Positions 17,001-25,359 of a DNA stretch of 64,000 bases are shown here, in pieces (positions within the stretch are counted from its first letter, which is position 1; every line of letters starts with the position of its first letter). The notes beneath the pieces were generated by a model. That model was given only the letters and a program-made list of their open reading frames with translations, was not told the origin of the DNA and did not search any database. The position numbers and the translations under genes are program-made. The DNA is from JADJXV01 sp964527785. Its GTDB lineage: Bacteria > Bacteroidota > Ignavibacteria > Kapaibacteriales > UBA961. The DNA is taken from assembly GCA_964527785.1 (NCBI GenBank), contig CAZGNO010000011.1, forward strand, positions 1 to 64,000, in the 5' to 3' direction.

Positions 17001-17782
17001 TCATTCAGGAATGTTTTGATTGAACCTGATGTACCTACTCGTACACTTACAATTTGTTTTTTAGGAGAGAAAACGAATGTATTAGCATACATCATTGATT
17101 GACGATCGCCGAAATACGACTGAAAATCAAGCCATTTATCCAGTTTAATCACCGGTGGAAGGAACCACGTGGCAGGAACATTGTTTTTGCCCAAGTATTC
17201 CTTTTTCATGTCGAACTCAGTTTCGGGCGGATATACTGCATTAAAGCCGCTCGCAGAAATATTCTCGAAAGGACCAATAATTGCCCAATTCTCAAATGCA
17301 CCGATTGCTTTATAATGTTCCTTAGCTTTCTCAAGCTGACCTTTGCGCTGATAGATATTACCAAGTACTTCATGAGCCATAGCTCTCAGAATACCCTCTT
17401 TATCACCTTTTTGTGAAATTTTCTCCAACATTTCGAGTACACTCGGGTTGGATTGCAGTTGTTGATTAATTTTTGCAGTTACCCATTCAGCATAGAGATA
17501 CGGTGTTGCATCTTGTTCAGAAGTCATCACATTTCGGAAAACTTCCCAAGATTGTTTTTCTTTACGTTGAATTTCGTAGAGGAATGCAAGACCTATATAC
17601 GCACGTGTATTTTTAGGGTCAGCTTTTATTGCCGTTTGGAACTTTTGCTCAACAGTAGAATGGTCGTTTTGCTCCCATGCTTTCCATGCTTCATCAACCA
17701 AGACTGAACTTTCGGAAGCTATTGCGATTGAATACGTTCCAAGAACTACCAAGAAGAAAAGAACAACTCGTAATCGGTTCAT
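14033..17782 (-). CDS. Large exported TPR / DUF3857 / transglutaminase-like protein
   Basis: The 1249-residue protein starts with a signal peptide (NRLRVVLFFLVVLGTYSIAIASE). TPR helices fill roughly residues 25-160 and again 350-650. The part between has a beta-rich region (FENWAIIGPFENISASGFNA). A DUF3857-type beta domain starts near residue 677. A transglutaminase-like domain follows, with Cys near residue 939 in KIGDCKDVATLG, His near 980 in EFNHCIVAVD and Asp near 992 in TFLDLTAN, so the Cys-His-Asp triad is intact. A C-terminal beta domain ends the chain. DUF3857-transglutaminase proteins are common in Bacteroidota and their substrates are mostly unknown. Periplasmic or outer-envelope location is inferred. 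It is a single-gene unit ending at the shared terminator near 13980. Confidence 0.88.
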   Translation of the reverse strand: MNRLRVVLFFLVVLGTYSIAIASESSVLVDEAWKAWEQNDHSTVEQKFQTAIKADPKNTRAYIGLAFLYEIQRKEKQSWEVFRNVMTSEQDATPYLYAEWVTAKINQQLQSNPSVLEMLEKISQKGDKEGILRAMAHEVLGNIYQRKGQLEKAKEHYKAIGAFENWAIIGPFENISASGFNAVYPPETEFDMKKEYLGKNNVPATWFLPPVIKLDKWLDFQSYFGDRQSMMYANTFVFSPKKQIVSVRVGTSGSIKTFLNDGEIIRDSLETNNDFDTYIVQTELQEGWNRLLIKVGYSELERCNFLARITDSKGDSIPGLKSTVESQPYKKIAQPTVKIIPLYAVEFFKKKINDNPTHIENYIMLADCYLRNDQGIEAELILRKAQKISPNNGLIYKYFLDAYSRGRKRDELITTYEKMVALGKDLIDALQYKYSQYLDNEDYDRAEEVLNKLEKLQPESEAVLSLRLELYGKKKLTEKVIQLAKEGYERFPTNWKYVNLACTIDYQLTRKHEGTIEILKKYLEKDYSDGALSYLAKAYLEASQIDEWEKTYQKMLEYSPSSPGYYYQMANVFTTLQKYDRAAAMAEKALAFCLSCGVYWAKLGDVQRSDNKILEAKESYQKALKFIPTDYDSRDILRELDGKKSIFTTLGEGNVDSLVKAAPTAEQQPETGASIILDKSTRIVYPQGASETSQELLVRVYNDKGIDRFKEYYLGYNSYSQSLIIEKAVTIKADGSEIRGDINKSHIVFKSLEKNDFIYIKWHIRNFNSGKLAEHFWDEFYFNGYFPVKNAEFSLLIPKGQNFTYQAQNLNIEPTVTSTPDGQLFVWKMKNIEGIVYEADMPDLNEIGKMVRVSSIPDWNYLVNWYAELAQTKAQSTYEIKEKVDELMPNPSSLTKEQKIKTIYDYITENIRYSSVSFRQSGLIPQKARDVLVNKIGDCKDVATLGIAMLREVGIPANYVLVNSGDEEQRNNIPPTIEFNHCIVAVDNGAKPPTFLDLTANNHPVGSIPSMDRDAFSLVIKPGNSEPITLPRVQAAAPNMIAKTTLTLDEANNAVITNSTEYTGVLTAILRARFRNKAQADREKSMQSELSSEFPSVKLTKFDVSNLEDLASSVTYGYTCGIPNYMTDAGDFKLVKIPWRDDLRADDAFSYERRLYPMKYRSGVDTSFEEMEIKLPADYVPLDVPKSRKMSSPIAEYTVDYSYSSGVLKAKRVFVHKKTLVETNQYEEFKKFYNTVVKEDAKQILLKKE

Positions 17783-17876
17783 AAGTAATTTAAGAATTTT
17801 AGAATTAAAGTGAAATGTTTTTAGCCAGTAGTTTCAATTTTGATTGGAAATCAGTATCATTTGAACAGAATGCCGA

Positions 17877-19937
17877 CTACTTTTTTTCAAGCAAACCGAG
17901 CATCTTTATTACAAAAGCATATTGAAAAGCAATTTCTTTTAGATAATCAAAACGTCCCGACGCTCCAAAATGACCGGAATCCATATTTGTTTTGAGAATT
18001 ATTGTGTTCATATCTGTTTTTTGGTCACGAAGTTTTGCAACCCATTTTGCCGGTTCCCAATACGACACTCGCGGGTCGCTTAGTCCCGCAAGAGCCAGTA
18101 TATGCGGATACTCTTTACTTTCGATATTTTCATACGGAGAATAGGAAATCATATAGTCAAAATATTTCTTTTCATTTGGATTGCCCCACTCTTCATATTC
18201 GCCAATTGTTAATGGTAAGGTAGAATCAAGCATAGTATTCATCATATCTACAAACGGCACCCCTGCTACTACAAGGGCAAATAAATCAGGACGCATATTC
18301 GTTACTGCCCCCATCAGCAAACCGCCTGCACTCCGTCCTTCAATTGCAATTTTCTTAGGTGCTGTATAGCCATTTTCTATCAAATATTCTGCACACGCAA
18401 TAAAATCTGTAAATGTGTTCTTCTTTGATAGCATTTTACCGTTATCGTGCCACTCTTCACCCATTTCAGATCCACCACGAATATGAGCAATTGCATATAT
18501 TATACCTCTATCGAGCAAACTCACAATCCGCGAAGAAAAACTGTCGGTCATAGAATAGCCATACGAACCATAGCCATATAAATAAAGATGATTTGAGCTT
18601 CCGAGGATTGTTCCGTTTTTCATTATCACTGTCAGTGGGATTTTCGCGCCGTCTTTTGCTGTCACAAATACACGTTGAACTTGATAGTTTTCCGGTTGAT
18701 ATGTCGGTATTTCAGTTTGCTTGACTGTTGTCAGCTTCCCGGTATTAAAATCATAATCAATCACGGATGGAGGTGTTACCGGCGAGCTGTAGTTCATGCG
18801 GAATTCAGAGGCATCAGCCGTGAAATTCCGCCCAAGGGAAATGGAATATGCAGACTCAGGGAAATGTATATACCGAGTTTCATTTGTAGTTAGATTCTGC
18901 ACTCTAAACTGCTCCATTCCGGCTGTCATTTCCTCAGCTACAATGTAATTGCTGAATACTTCGAAACCTTGGAGTTTTGTTTCGGGTCGGTGAGGAATAA
19001 TTTCTTTCCAATTGCTCCTGGAATAATCATCCATTGAAGTACACATCAGCTTGAAATTCTTTGCACCTTCATTGGTTTGAATATAAAATTTACCATTAGC
19101 AGCTTCTAGGTGATATTCAATTTCATGAATTCTTGGAGCGAATATCGTAAGAGCCATGCAGTCTCCATTAGCATCAGCAAAATAGCACTCACTTGTAGTT
19201 GAGCTCTCGGCACCTACTAAAATAACACAATCATCCTTAGACTTATCAATTCCTATCGAATATGATTCATCAATTTCATGCAAAAGCAAAATATCATCCA
19301 CTTGAACTGTCTCTAAAGTATGACGAAAAACTTTATAAGATCGGAACGTTTCATCCAAAAGAGTGTAGAGAAATGTTCGGTTATCATTAAGCCATACCGC
19401 ACTGCCGCTTGTGTTTTCGAGTTTGTCTTGTAATAGCGTGTTTGTTACAAGATTTTTCACCGTAATTGTGTATCTCTCCGAGCCGTTCAAATCGTATGAA
19501 TATGCCAATAATTGATGATTGGGGCTTACCTTCAGAGTTCCGAGTGTAAAAAAAGGATTACCTTCAGCAAGAGCATTTGCATCTAAGATTACTTCTTCGT
19601 GTGCTTCCAAACTTTTATACTTTCTGCAATAAATAGCATATTGCTTACCTTCCTCTGTTCGAGAATAGTAATAATAGTCCCCCATTTTATCGGGTGCTGT
19701 TTGATCAGTTTCTTTGATTCTTCCTCTTAGCTCACGGTACAGCTGTTCTTGTAATTCAGCAGTATCACTCATCACAGCTTCCGTAAAAGCATTTTCAGCA
19801 TTAAGATAATCAATCACTTCCGGCTTTTCTTTGCCGCGTAACCAAGCATAATTATCAACGAGTGAAGTATTGTGAATGGTAGTTACATGAGGAATCTTTG
19901 AGGCAATCGGTGGAGTTACAGATGGGTTTTGAGACAT
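17877..19937 (-). CDS. Prolyl oligopeptidase family (S9A), oligopeptidase B-like
   Basis: The 686-residue enzyme has the seven-bladed propeller domain between two parts of the alpha/beta-hydrolase domain. It begins with PPIASKIPHVTTIHNTSLVDNYAWLRG, as in oligopeptidase B (PtrB), and lacks a signal peptide, so it is cytosolic. The catalytic triad is Ser536 in EGRSAGGLLMG, Asp621 in AGLSDPRVSYW and His656 in DSGHFGASGR. The GYGSYGYSMTDSFSS motif and AHIRGGSEMGEEWH in front of the Ser are also typical. It cleaves short peptides after basic or proline residues depending on subtype; OpB-type acts after Arg/Lys. A TATTTTTG box on the minus strand (complement of 19981-19988) lies 44 bp upstream of the start. 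Confidence 0.93.
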   Translation of the reverse strand: MSQNPSVTPPIASKIPHVTTIHNTSLVDNYAWLRGKEKPEVIDYLNAENAFTEAVMSDTAELQEQLYRELRGRIKETDQTAPDKMGDYYYYSRTEEGKQYAIYCRKYKSLEAHEEVILDANALAEGNPFFTLGTLKVSPNHQLLAYSYDLNGSERYTITVKNLVTNTLLQDKLENTSGSAVWLNDNRTFLYTLLDETFRSYKVFRHTLETVQVDDILLLHEIDESYSIGIDKSKDDCVILVGAESSTTSECYFADANGDCMALTIFAPRIHEIEYHLEAANGKFYIQTNEGAKNFKLMCTSMDDYSRSNWKEIIPHRPETKLQGFEVFSNYIVAEEMTAGMEQFRVQNLTTNETRYIHFPESAYSISLGRNFTADASEFRMNYSSPVTPPSVIDYDFNTGKLTTVKQTEIPTYQPENYQVQRVFVTAKDGAKIPLTVIMKNGTILGSSNHLYLYGYGSYGYSMTDSFSSRIVSLLDRGIIYAIAHIRGGSEMGEEWHDNGKMLSKKNTFTDFIACAEYLIENGYTAPKKIAIEGRSAGGLLMGAVTNMRPDLFALVVAGVPFVDMMNTMLDSTLPLTIGEYEEWGNPNEKKYFDYMISYSPYENIESKEYPHILALAGLSDPRVSYWEPAKWVAKLRDQKTDMNTIILKTNMDSGHFGASGRFDYLKEIAFQYAFVIKMLGLLEKK

Positions 19938-20283
19938 AGATATGTTTTATGATTAACGTGTGATAGTTTTATTACAAATACAAAAATAATACTATTGACT
20001 AAAGTACGACAGATATTGATTGATAAGATTGTAATAATACGAATTTACAGGTAAATGATTGTTAAGTTTAGTGTAATTGCCATTATTCAATTAGAAACAA
20101 CCTACTGTAACGAGATGCCTATCGCCTTTTGCATAATCTTCATATATCTTGTCTATTGATTACACAGTGTTTATCCGCTTTGGTTTGCACTTGTTTCATC
20201 AATAATTTGTAATTTGTAGTTTCCGATGGGGTTACTTCCTCTTATATTGTGAATTTTTTCTATACTATTTTTGCTTGCTTAGT
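19938..20283. other. Divergent intergenic region, about 345 bp
   Basis: It separates the minus-strand S9 peptidase from the plus-strand membrane glycosyltransferase and must hold both promoters. On the minus strand a TATTTTTG box (complement of 19981-19988) fits TAnnTTTG. No ORF, tRNA or strong hairpin was seen. Confidence 0.5.
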
Positions 20284-21858
20284 ATGCCTTTTTTCTCATC
20301 GTTACACCGCAATTTTGCTCATCCGGTTATTCTACTCGTTCTCGCACTAATTCTTGTTCCTACATTATTCTTACCATTTGGAATTGATCAGTGTATTTTC
20401 ATTCGTGGAAGTGAAGTGTTATTCAGCGGTGGTAAACTTTATGCAGATTATTTCGAGCAAAAACCGCCGCTTTTATTTGTTTTCTATGGACTTGCAAGAA
20501 TCTTATTCGGAAATAGCGACCTCAGTTATCGTTTTTTTGATTTTCTCTGGCAACTATTTACAGTTTTTTCACTGCTTTACTGCGTTCAACGTCTCACTAA
20601 AAATAAGATAACCGGCAGTATTGCAGCTGGAGTGTATGCAATTCTCTACTGTTCAATGGGGCACTCCGAAATCATGGAATGTGAGAGCTTTATTGCTCCT
20701 GCTCTTGTCTGGTTAATTTACCTTACAAGCAATGAAAATTCCGATTCAATACCTATACTCTTACTTCGTGGTGCACTAGTCGGTTTTTGTTTTGGTCTCA
20801 AGTTTACATTCGGGCTCGTTCTACCAGGACTCCTTTTATGGGAACTGCTTGAAAATCGGAAAGGGTTGACTAGAAGAATTGTATTTATAACAATAGGGTT
20901 TCTCTTTTCTACAACTGTCTCTCTGTGGGCATTTTTCGACAGTGAGGTTTTCAACGGATATCTACGTGTTTTTGAGTATACACGTGCTTATTCATCACAA
21001 CCACAATTCAACCTTGAATTTATTCGCAAAGCGTTACTACAGATAGGTCATTTTTTTGGGGACAACCTATCACTTTCAATAACAATAACAGCAGCATTAG
21101 GTGTAGGAGTTTCCCTTCGTGATTATTCTTCTGACAAGAATATTCCATCAGGACGCTTGGCAAGAATCGGCATTCTTCTTTTTTTTGCACTTATGTTGTC
21201 AATAGTTGTTGAACGAAAATTTGTTCCTTACCATTTCTTGCGATTATATATTCCTATTTCGATTCTTGCATCAATTGGGCTAGCACACTTTTCAGGTTTC
21301 GTCCAAAAAAACTGGATTTCTTTTCAACCCTCTTGGAAATTCATTCTCACAGCTTTTTGCTTTTGTGCTTTGCTGATGAGTCCATTACCAAGATGTTTGA
21401 AGAACACTCGTGCAGGATTACTCTATTTTACTTCTCACGGTAATAATTGGGTTACTTTTCAAAGCAAAGACGATCCGGCACGTATCGTTGATGATACAAA
21501 AAGCATAGCATCATTTATTCGCTCAAGCCCTAAGAAGGGTCGAACCTTTTCAATAGCAACTGCTGCCAGTTATCTCTACCGTCAAATGGATGAGCGACCA
21601 ATTTCGAAATTCTCGATGCCAATGTACTATTATGCAACTGTCATCCCTAAGGGTGCATATCAGGAAATGTTTGAGGAAGTAAAACTGGCGCGTTGGTTGG
21701 TTATGCAAAATAATGATGTTCACCCTACTCTCTACGGTCACTCCAAATCCAGCTGGGAGTGTGTCCGTCAAGATTCGGTCATGTTCAATTATCTTAATGC
21801 GAATTTTACCAAAGTAAAGGAGATTGGTGCATTCTATATTTTTGAACGAAAAGAATAA
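20284..21858 (+). CDS. GT-C membrane glycosyltransferase, PMT/ArnT-like (GT39-type)
   Basis: The start is taken as ATG 20284; a TTG at 20275 would add three residues. The protein of about 524 residues has many hydrophobic helices. In its first periplasmic loop it has an acidic site (FGIDQCIFIRGSEVLFSGGKLYADYFEQKPPLLFVFYGL) split here as GIDQ and YFEQKPPL, the usual acid-plus-KPP layout of polyprenyl-phosphate-sugar transferases. The C-terminal soluble part is small. The acceptor is unknown; lipid A or protein glycosylation are the family roles. Its last 25 nt overlap the end of the convergent gene at 21834. Confidence 0.75.
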   Translation: MPFFSSLHRNFAHPVILLVLALILVPTLFLPFGIDQCIFIRGSEVLFSGGKLYADYFEQKPPLLFVFYGLARILFGNSDLSYRFFDFLWQLFTVFSLLYCVQRLTKNKITGSIAAGVYAILYCSMGHSEIMECESFIAPALVWLIYLTSNENSDSIPILLLRGALVGFCFGLKFTFGLVLPGLLLWELLENRKGLTRRIVFITIGFLFSTTVSLWAFFDSEVFNGYLRVFEYTRAYSSQPQFNLEFIRKALLQIGHFFGDNLSLSITITAALGVGVSLRDYSSDKNIPSGRLARIGILLFFALMLSIVVERKFVPYHFLRLYIPISILASIGLAHFSGFVQKNWISFQPSWKFILTAFCFCALLMSPLPRCLKNTRAGLLYFTSHGNNWVTFQSKDDPARIVDDTKSIASFIRSSPKKGRTFSIATAASYLYRQMDERPISKFSMPMYYYATVIPKGAYQEMFEEVKLARWLVMQNNDVHPTLYGHSKSSWECVRQDSVMFNYLNANFTKVKEIGAFYIFERKE

Positions 21859-23198
21859 TCACTTCTAAATTCCCACAAACCAACGGCAATCATCATACTC
21901 CAAAGAGTTGACTCAAGAAATACCGATTCAGCTGCAGGAAATACAGAATATGTTGAATATGTAAGCATCATTACCGATCCACCGAAAGCAAGCCATTTCC
22001 ATCCAACCACACTATTCAAAAAAAGCAGTGGAATAAAATACCATGTATGCACTTTAGGAGAAATAAACGTTGCAGCTGAATATACAGCAAGCAATTGCAT
22101 CATCAACCCACGACTCCCCGAAGAACGAAACCACCAAGCAATGGCAATTACAGCTCCAAAACGCAGCAAACTTATAATGTTCGGTGCAATCAACCACCAA
22201 TTAGGAATATTCAAGACCTCTGCAAAAGCCCTGACCAAATGAAGAAGAGGACTATTAAATACTGTTTGATTATAAAACTTTAAAATCTCGGTAAAATTAC
22301 CGACAGCACGAAAGTCATAAAAGAAAACCATTGCTGTTGCCAGTACAGTTGTACCCATTGAAATTATAAGGATACTTTTCTTTGCAATAGTAATGCGTGA
22401 CCTGAGAAACGGAAATACCATTACTATAGGAATTAACTTAATCAAAGTCATTGCTCCAAGTAAAATACCGGTTCTCCATTCTGAAAAATTTGACTTCTCA
22501 GAGCTATTTTCTTTTGCAATCAATAGTATCAACATTCCCAAAAGAGCAATAACCAAACCGTCATTATGTGCTTGCCCTAAAATTTCAATTGCAGTTATCG
22601 GCAGTAAAACATACAATGCCGGTGAAAAGAAAGTTAGATATTTTCGGGCACGCAGAAGCAGTGCAAAACCTATAATTTCTGCCAACAGTAGAACTGTTTT
22701 CCAGCCGAACAGTGCTGATTGCCACGACGAAGAAAATAAATGCCCGAACCATACGCCAAATGTTATAAATATTTCTGCTAACGGCGGATATATCGCCGGA
22801 TGGGTCTTGTAAGCAAGCAATTCATACAGTTCATTGCGAAGATATGCAACTTCAGGTGCATTTGCGGAATATACATAGCAGTTCCAACCGTTTAAAGTGA
22901 GAGTCCCGTGCCATAAATATCCGAATACATCGTCGGATAGCCATGGTAGCATCGGAAAAACTGCCAAACGTGAACCAAGAAAAAGAAGCCATAGCATAGC
23001 AATGTTGTTATTGATACGCTCAGAATAACGAAACAACAGCCATCCCCCTAACAGAGAATGAACTGAAAATAATACGAGGAATAGCTGTACATACTCTGGT
23101 GAGCGGATTGCAGGAATACAAGAATATCCAATAAAACATAGAAGATACATTCCTGTTAAAAATCCAAATAGAATACGATTGTTTGAAGGTGCAGGCAT
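21834..23198 (-). CDS. GT-C membrane mannosyltransferase-like protein (MptB/DUF2029-type)
   Basis: The preferred start is ATG 23198 (MPAPSNNRILFGFLTG), just before the first membrane helix; an in-frame ATG at 23252 adds 18 polar residues. The chain of about 454 residues has around 11-12 hydrophobic helices. The loop after helix 3 carries the Asp-Asp motif WLSDDVFGYLWHG followed by LNGWNCYVY and THPAIYPPLAEI, the pattern of polyprenyl-phosphate-mannose-dependent transferases. The sugar and acceptor are not predictable. It converges on another GT-C gene and the two stops overlap by 25 bp, an arrangement that leaves no room for a terminator. Confidence 0.78.
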   Translation of the reverse strand: MPAPSNNRILFGFLTGMYLLCFIGYSCIPAIRSPEYVQLFLVLFSVHSLLGGWLLFRYSERINNNIAMLWLLFLGSRLAVFPMLPWLSDDVFGYLWHGTLTLNGWNCYVYSANAPEVAYLRNELYELLAYKTHPAIYPPLAEIFITFGVWFGHLFSSSWQSALFGWKTVLLLAEIIGFALLLRARKYLTFFSPALYVLLPITAIEILGQAHNDGLVIALLGMLILLIAKENSSEKSNFSEWRTGILLGAMTLIKLIPIVMVFPFLRSRITIAKKSILIISMGTTVLATAMVFFYDFRAVGNFTEILKFYNQTVFNSPLLHLVRAFAEVLNIPNWWLIAPNIISLLRFGAVIAIAWWFRSSGSRGLMMQLLAVYSAATFISPKVHTWYFIPLLFLNSVVGWKWLAFGGSVMMLTYSTYSVFPAAESVFLESTLWSMMIAVGLWEFRSDYSFRSKI

Positions 23199-23434
23199 GA
23201 TTACTGATAATTTTTTAATGCAATTGGCGCAAGCGTTCGCTAAAGGTCGCAATGAAATGCAATAGAGTTAATCTACTTTTAGTGGCTTGTTAGAATTGAA
23301 AAATACGTAAAAATTATTGTTATTGGATATGTACCTATGCCTACAATCCAAATTTTGTACTCATAAATCGTTCGTGAATCACAGATTATTCATAATTTGC
23401 CTTTATACCAATTCATAAACATACTTGTTTTCTA

Positions 23435-24379
23435 ATGGAACTTCGAGCAGACAATACACAAGCAGTCAAAGAATATGCTTTGGAGCTTGGTTTCAGCAGT
23501 GTAGGGATTGCCGATGCTGATATTCTCTCTGATGAAATGTCACACTACAATCAGTGGCTTGAATTGGGGTTTCATGGGACAATGGGATATTTAGAGCGTA
23601 ATCTTGACCGACGTGAAGATATTCGGAAGATACTCCACGGAGCACAATCTGTTGTTGTTGCAGCCCAGAATTACTATACTCCTTACAGACATCCTCACGA
23701 AGAAGTCGGAAAAATATCACGCTATGCATGGGGTGATGATTATCACGAAGTCATTCCGCCTAAGCTCCGCAATCTAGCAGCAGAAATCGAACGACTTTAT
23801 CCTGAATGTGAAACTAAAGTTTACACAGATACAGGTCATCTGCTGGAAAAAGCATGGGCGACACGTGCAGGAATCGGTTGGCAAGGTAAACATTCAAATA
23901 TTATATCACGTACTCACGGTTCATGGTTTTTTATCGGAATTGTTATCACAACTGCCCGTCTGAAAGCCGATACTCCGATCGAGGATTTTTGCGGGACGTG
24001 TACTGCTTGTTTGGATGCTTGTCCAACCGGTGCAATTGTACAACCATACGTAGTGGACGGCTCAAAATGCTTGTCCTTCTGGACAATCGAAACAAAACCC
24101 GAAGTAGAATTCCCGATTGAAATAAGCAACAATATGGACGGCTGGGTGTTCGGGTGTGATGAATGCCAGAATGTTTGTCCATGGAATCGCTTTAGTACAG
24201 AAACTACGGAGCAGGGTTTCTTGCCTCGAAATGCTGAACTTACACTTTCATTTAAAGCAATCGAGGAGTTTACTCAAGAAGAATTTTCTGAACGATTTCG
24301 CAGAAGTCCTGTGAAAAGAACCAAACTAGCCGGATTGAAACGTAATGCCCGTGAATTACAAAAAGGGAAAGCAGTATAA
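23435..24379 (+). CDS. queG: Epoxyqueuosine reductase QueG
   Basis: The 314-residue protein reduces epoxyqueuosine in tRNA to queuosine, the final step, using cobalamin and two [4Fe-4S] clusters. The cluster motifs are FCGTCTACLDACPTGAI near residue 186 and CDECQNVCPWNR near residue 242. The N-terminal cobalamin-binding domain includes VVVAAQNYYTPY, ISRYAWGDDYHEV and the family run DTGHLLEKAWATRAGIGWQGKH (residues about 132-153). It is near the short end of the family (E. coli QueG is about 380) because the C-terminal HEAT-like tail is missing, as in many non-proteobacterial members. pgeF follows 19 bp later, probably on the same mRNA. Confidence 0.95.
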   Translation: MELRADNTQAVKEYALELGFSSVGIADADILSDEMSHYNQWLELGFHGTMGYLERNLDRREDIRKILHGAQSVVVAAQNYYTPYRHPHEEVGKISRYAWGDDYHEVIPPKLRNLAAEIERLYPECETKVYTDTGHLLEKAWATRAGIGWQGKHSNIISRTHGSWFFIGIVITTARLKADTPIEDFCGTCTACLDACPTGAIVQPYVVDGSKCLSFWTIETKPEVEFPIEISNNMDGWVFGCDECQNVCPWNRFSTETTEQGFLPRNAELTLSFKAIEEFTQEEFSERFRRSPVKRTKLAGLKRNARELQKGKAV

Positions 24380-24398
24380 TAATGTATGAGCAAATCCA

Positions 24399-25142
24399 TT
24401 GAATAAAAGAATTGAAATCCTCCGACCCGTGGATTGGGGAAGTAATATTGTGGCAGGCGTGACACTTCGCAATGACATCCTTTGCCCTCCTTATGGTTTA
24501 TCACTCGCTAAGGCGGAAATCTTGAATGATGATGAATGTGAATCACACCGCCAAATATTTGCTGATGCTATTAATGCAGACAGACAATCTCTACGGTTTC
24601 AGAAGCAAGTTCATGGAGCAATGGTTAGGCAGGTCTTTTCGGCAAATAGCATTCCGGAAGAATCCGACGGCATGATAACTAACGAACATGGAATTGTACT
24701 GTGTGTATTACTTGCAGATTGTTGTGGAGTACTTCTGTATGACGAACGTAATGGTGCAATAGGTGCAGTACATTCCGGCTGGCGCGGGACACATCTGGGA
24801 ATATCTGTTGTAGCAGTAGAGGCGATGCAGAAAGAATTCGGGACACATCCCGAAGAACTGAAAGCATATCTCTCGCCATGCGCCTCAGGTGAAAAATACG
24901 AAGTCAGAAAAGATGTTGCAGAATTGTTTGATACCGGTATCACTCAATTGGACGAAACACGGTTTTTATTTGATAACAGAATTTGCATCAAACAGCAGCT
25001 TATCAAAGATGCAGGACTACTCCCCTCACACATAACTGTCAGTCATGAGTGTACAATAACCGATACCAGATTTCACTCTTTCCGTCGTGAAGGAAAACTA
25101 TCGGGACGAATTACTGCATTCATCGGGTTAAAAAAAGGATAG
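24399..25142 (+). CDS. pgeF: PgeF/YfiH laccase-domain protein (purine nucleoside phosphorylase type)
   Basis: The frame opens at TTG 24399 (NKRIEILRPVDWGSN); the nearby ATGs at 24383 and 24387 run into stops after six codons, so TTG or another non-ATG start is needed. The 247-residue protein has the family's zinc-site motifs: QVHGAMV near residue 70, LADCCGVLLYDERNGAIGAVHSGWRGT split as ADCCGVLL and VHSGWRGT, and LSPCASGEKYEV. Members phosphorolyse or deaminate purine nucleosides and have been linked to clearing wrong amino acids from peptidoglycan precursors. It lies right after queG. Confidence 0.88.
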   Translation: MNKRIEILRPVDWGSNIVAGVTLRNDILCPPYGLSLAKAEILNDDECESHRQIFADAINADRQSLRFQKQVHGAMVRQVFSANSIPEESDGMITNEHGIVLCVLLADCCGVLLYDERNGAIGAVHSGWRGTHLGISVVAVEAMQKEFGTHPEELKAYLSPCASGEKYEVRKDVAELFDTGITQLDETRFLFDNRICIKQQLIKDAGLLPSHITVSHECTITDTRFHSFRREGKLSGRITAFIGLKKG

Positions 25143-25240
25143 TTTCTGCGAACCAAGTACAGATATTCATATCAACTATCAACAATGTAATCCTCGTTCA
25201 ATTTCTGCAAGATTTTCATTAAAAATTCAGTTAAAATCCC

Positions 25241-25342
25241 TTACTGACGTATAGCAAGGTTTTACTCAAAAAGTATGGTTCATACGTCAGTAAAAATTCG
25301 TATTTTTGTATCTATAAAAGCTATAAATTAAAGATACAAAAA
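25241..25342 (+). promoter_or_regulatory. gyrB leader with two inverted repeats and a TATTTTTG box
   Basis: Upstream of gyrB, TTACTGACGTAT (25241-25252) pairs perfectly with ATACGTCAGTAA (25282-25293). A second perfect 11-bp pair, TTTTTGTATCT (25303-25313) and AGATACAAAAA (25332-25342), encloses 18 nt. The box TATTTTTG at 25301-25308 fits TAnnTTTG and overlaps the left arm of the second repeat. The ATG is at 25360. The layout would allow operator binding at the first repeat and a hairpin in the 5' end of the mRNA. gyr genes are often controlled by supercoiling; any such role here is inferred. Confidence 0.5.
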
Positions 25343-25359
25343 CAAAAGGTTCTGCTATA

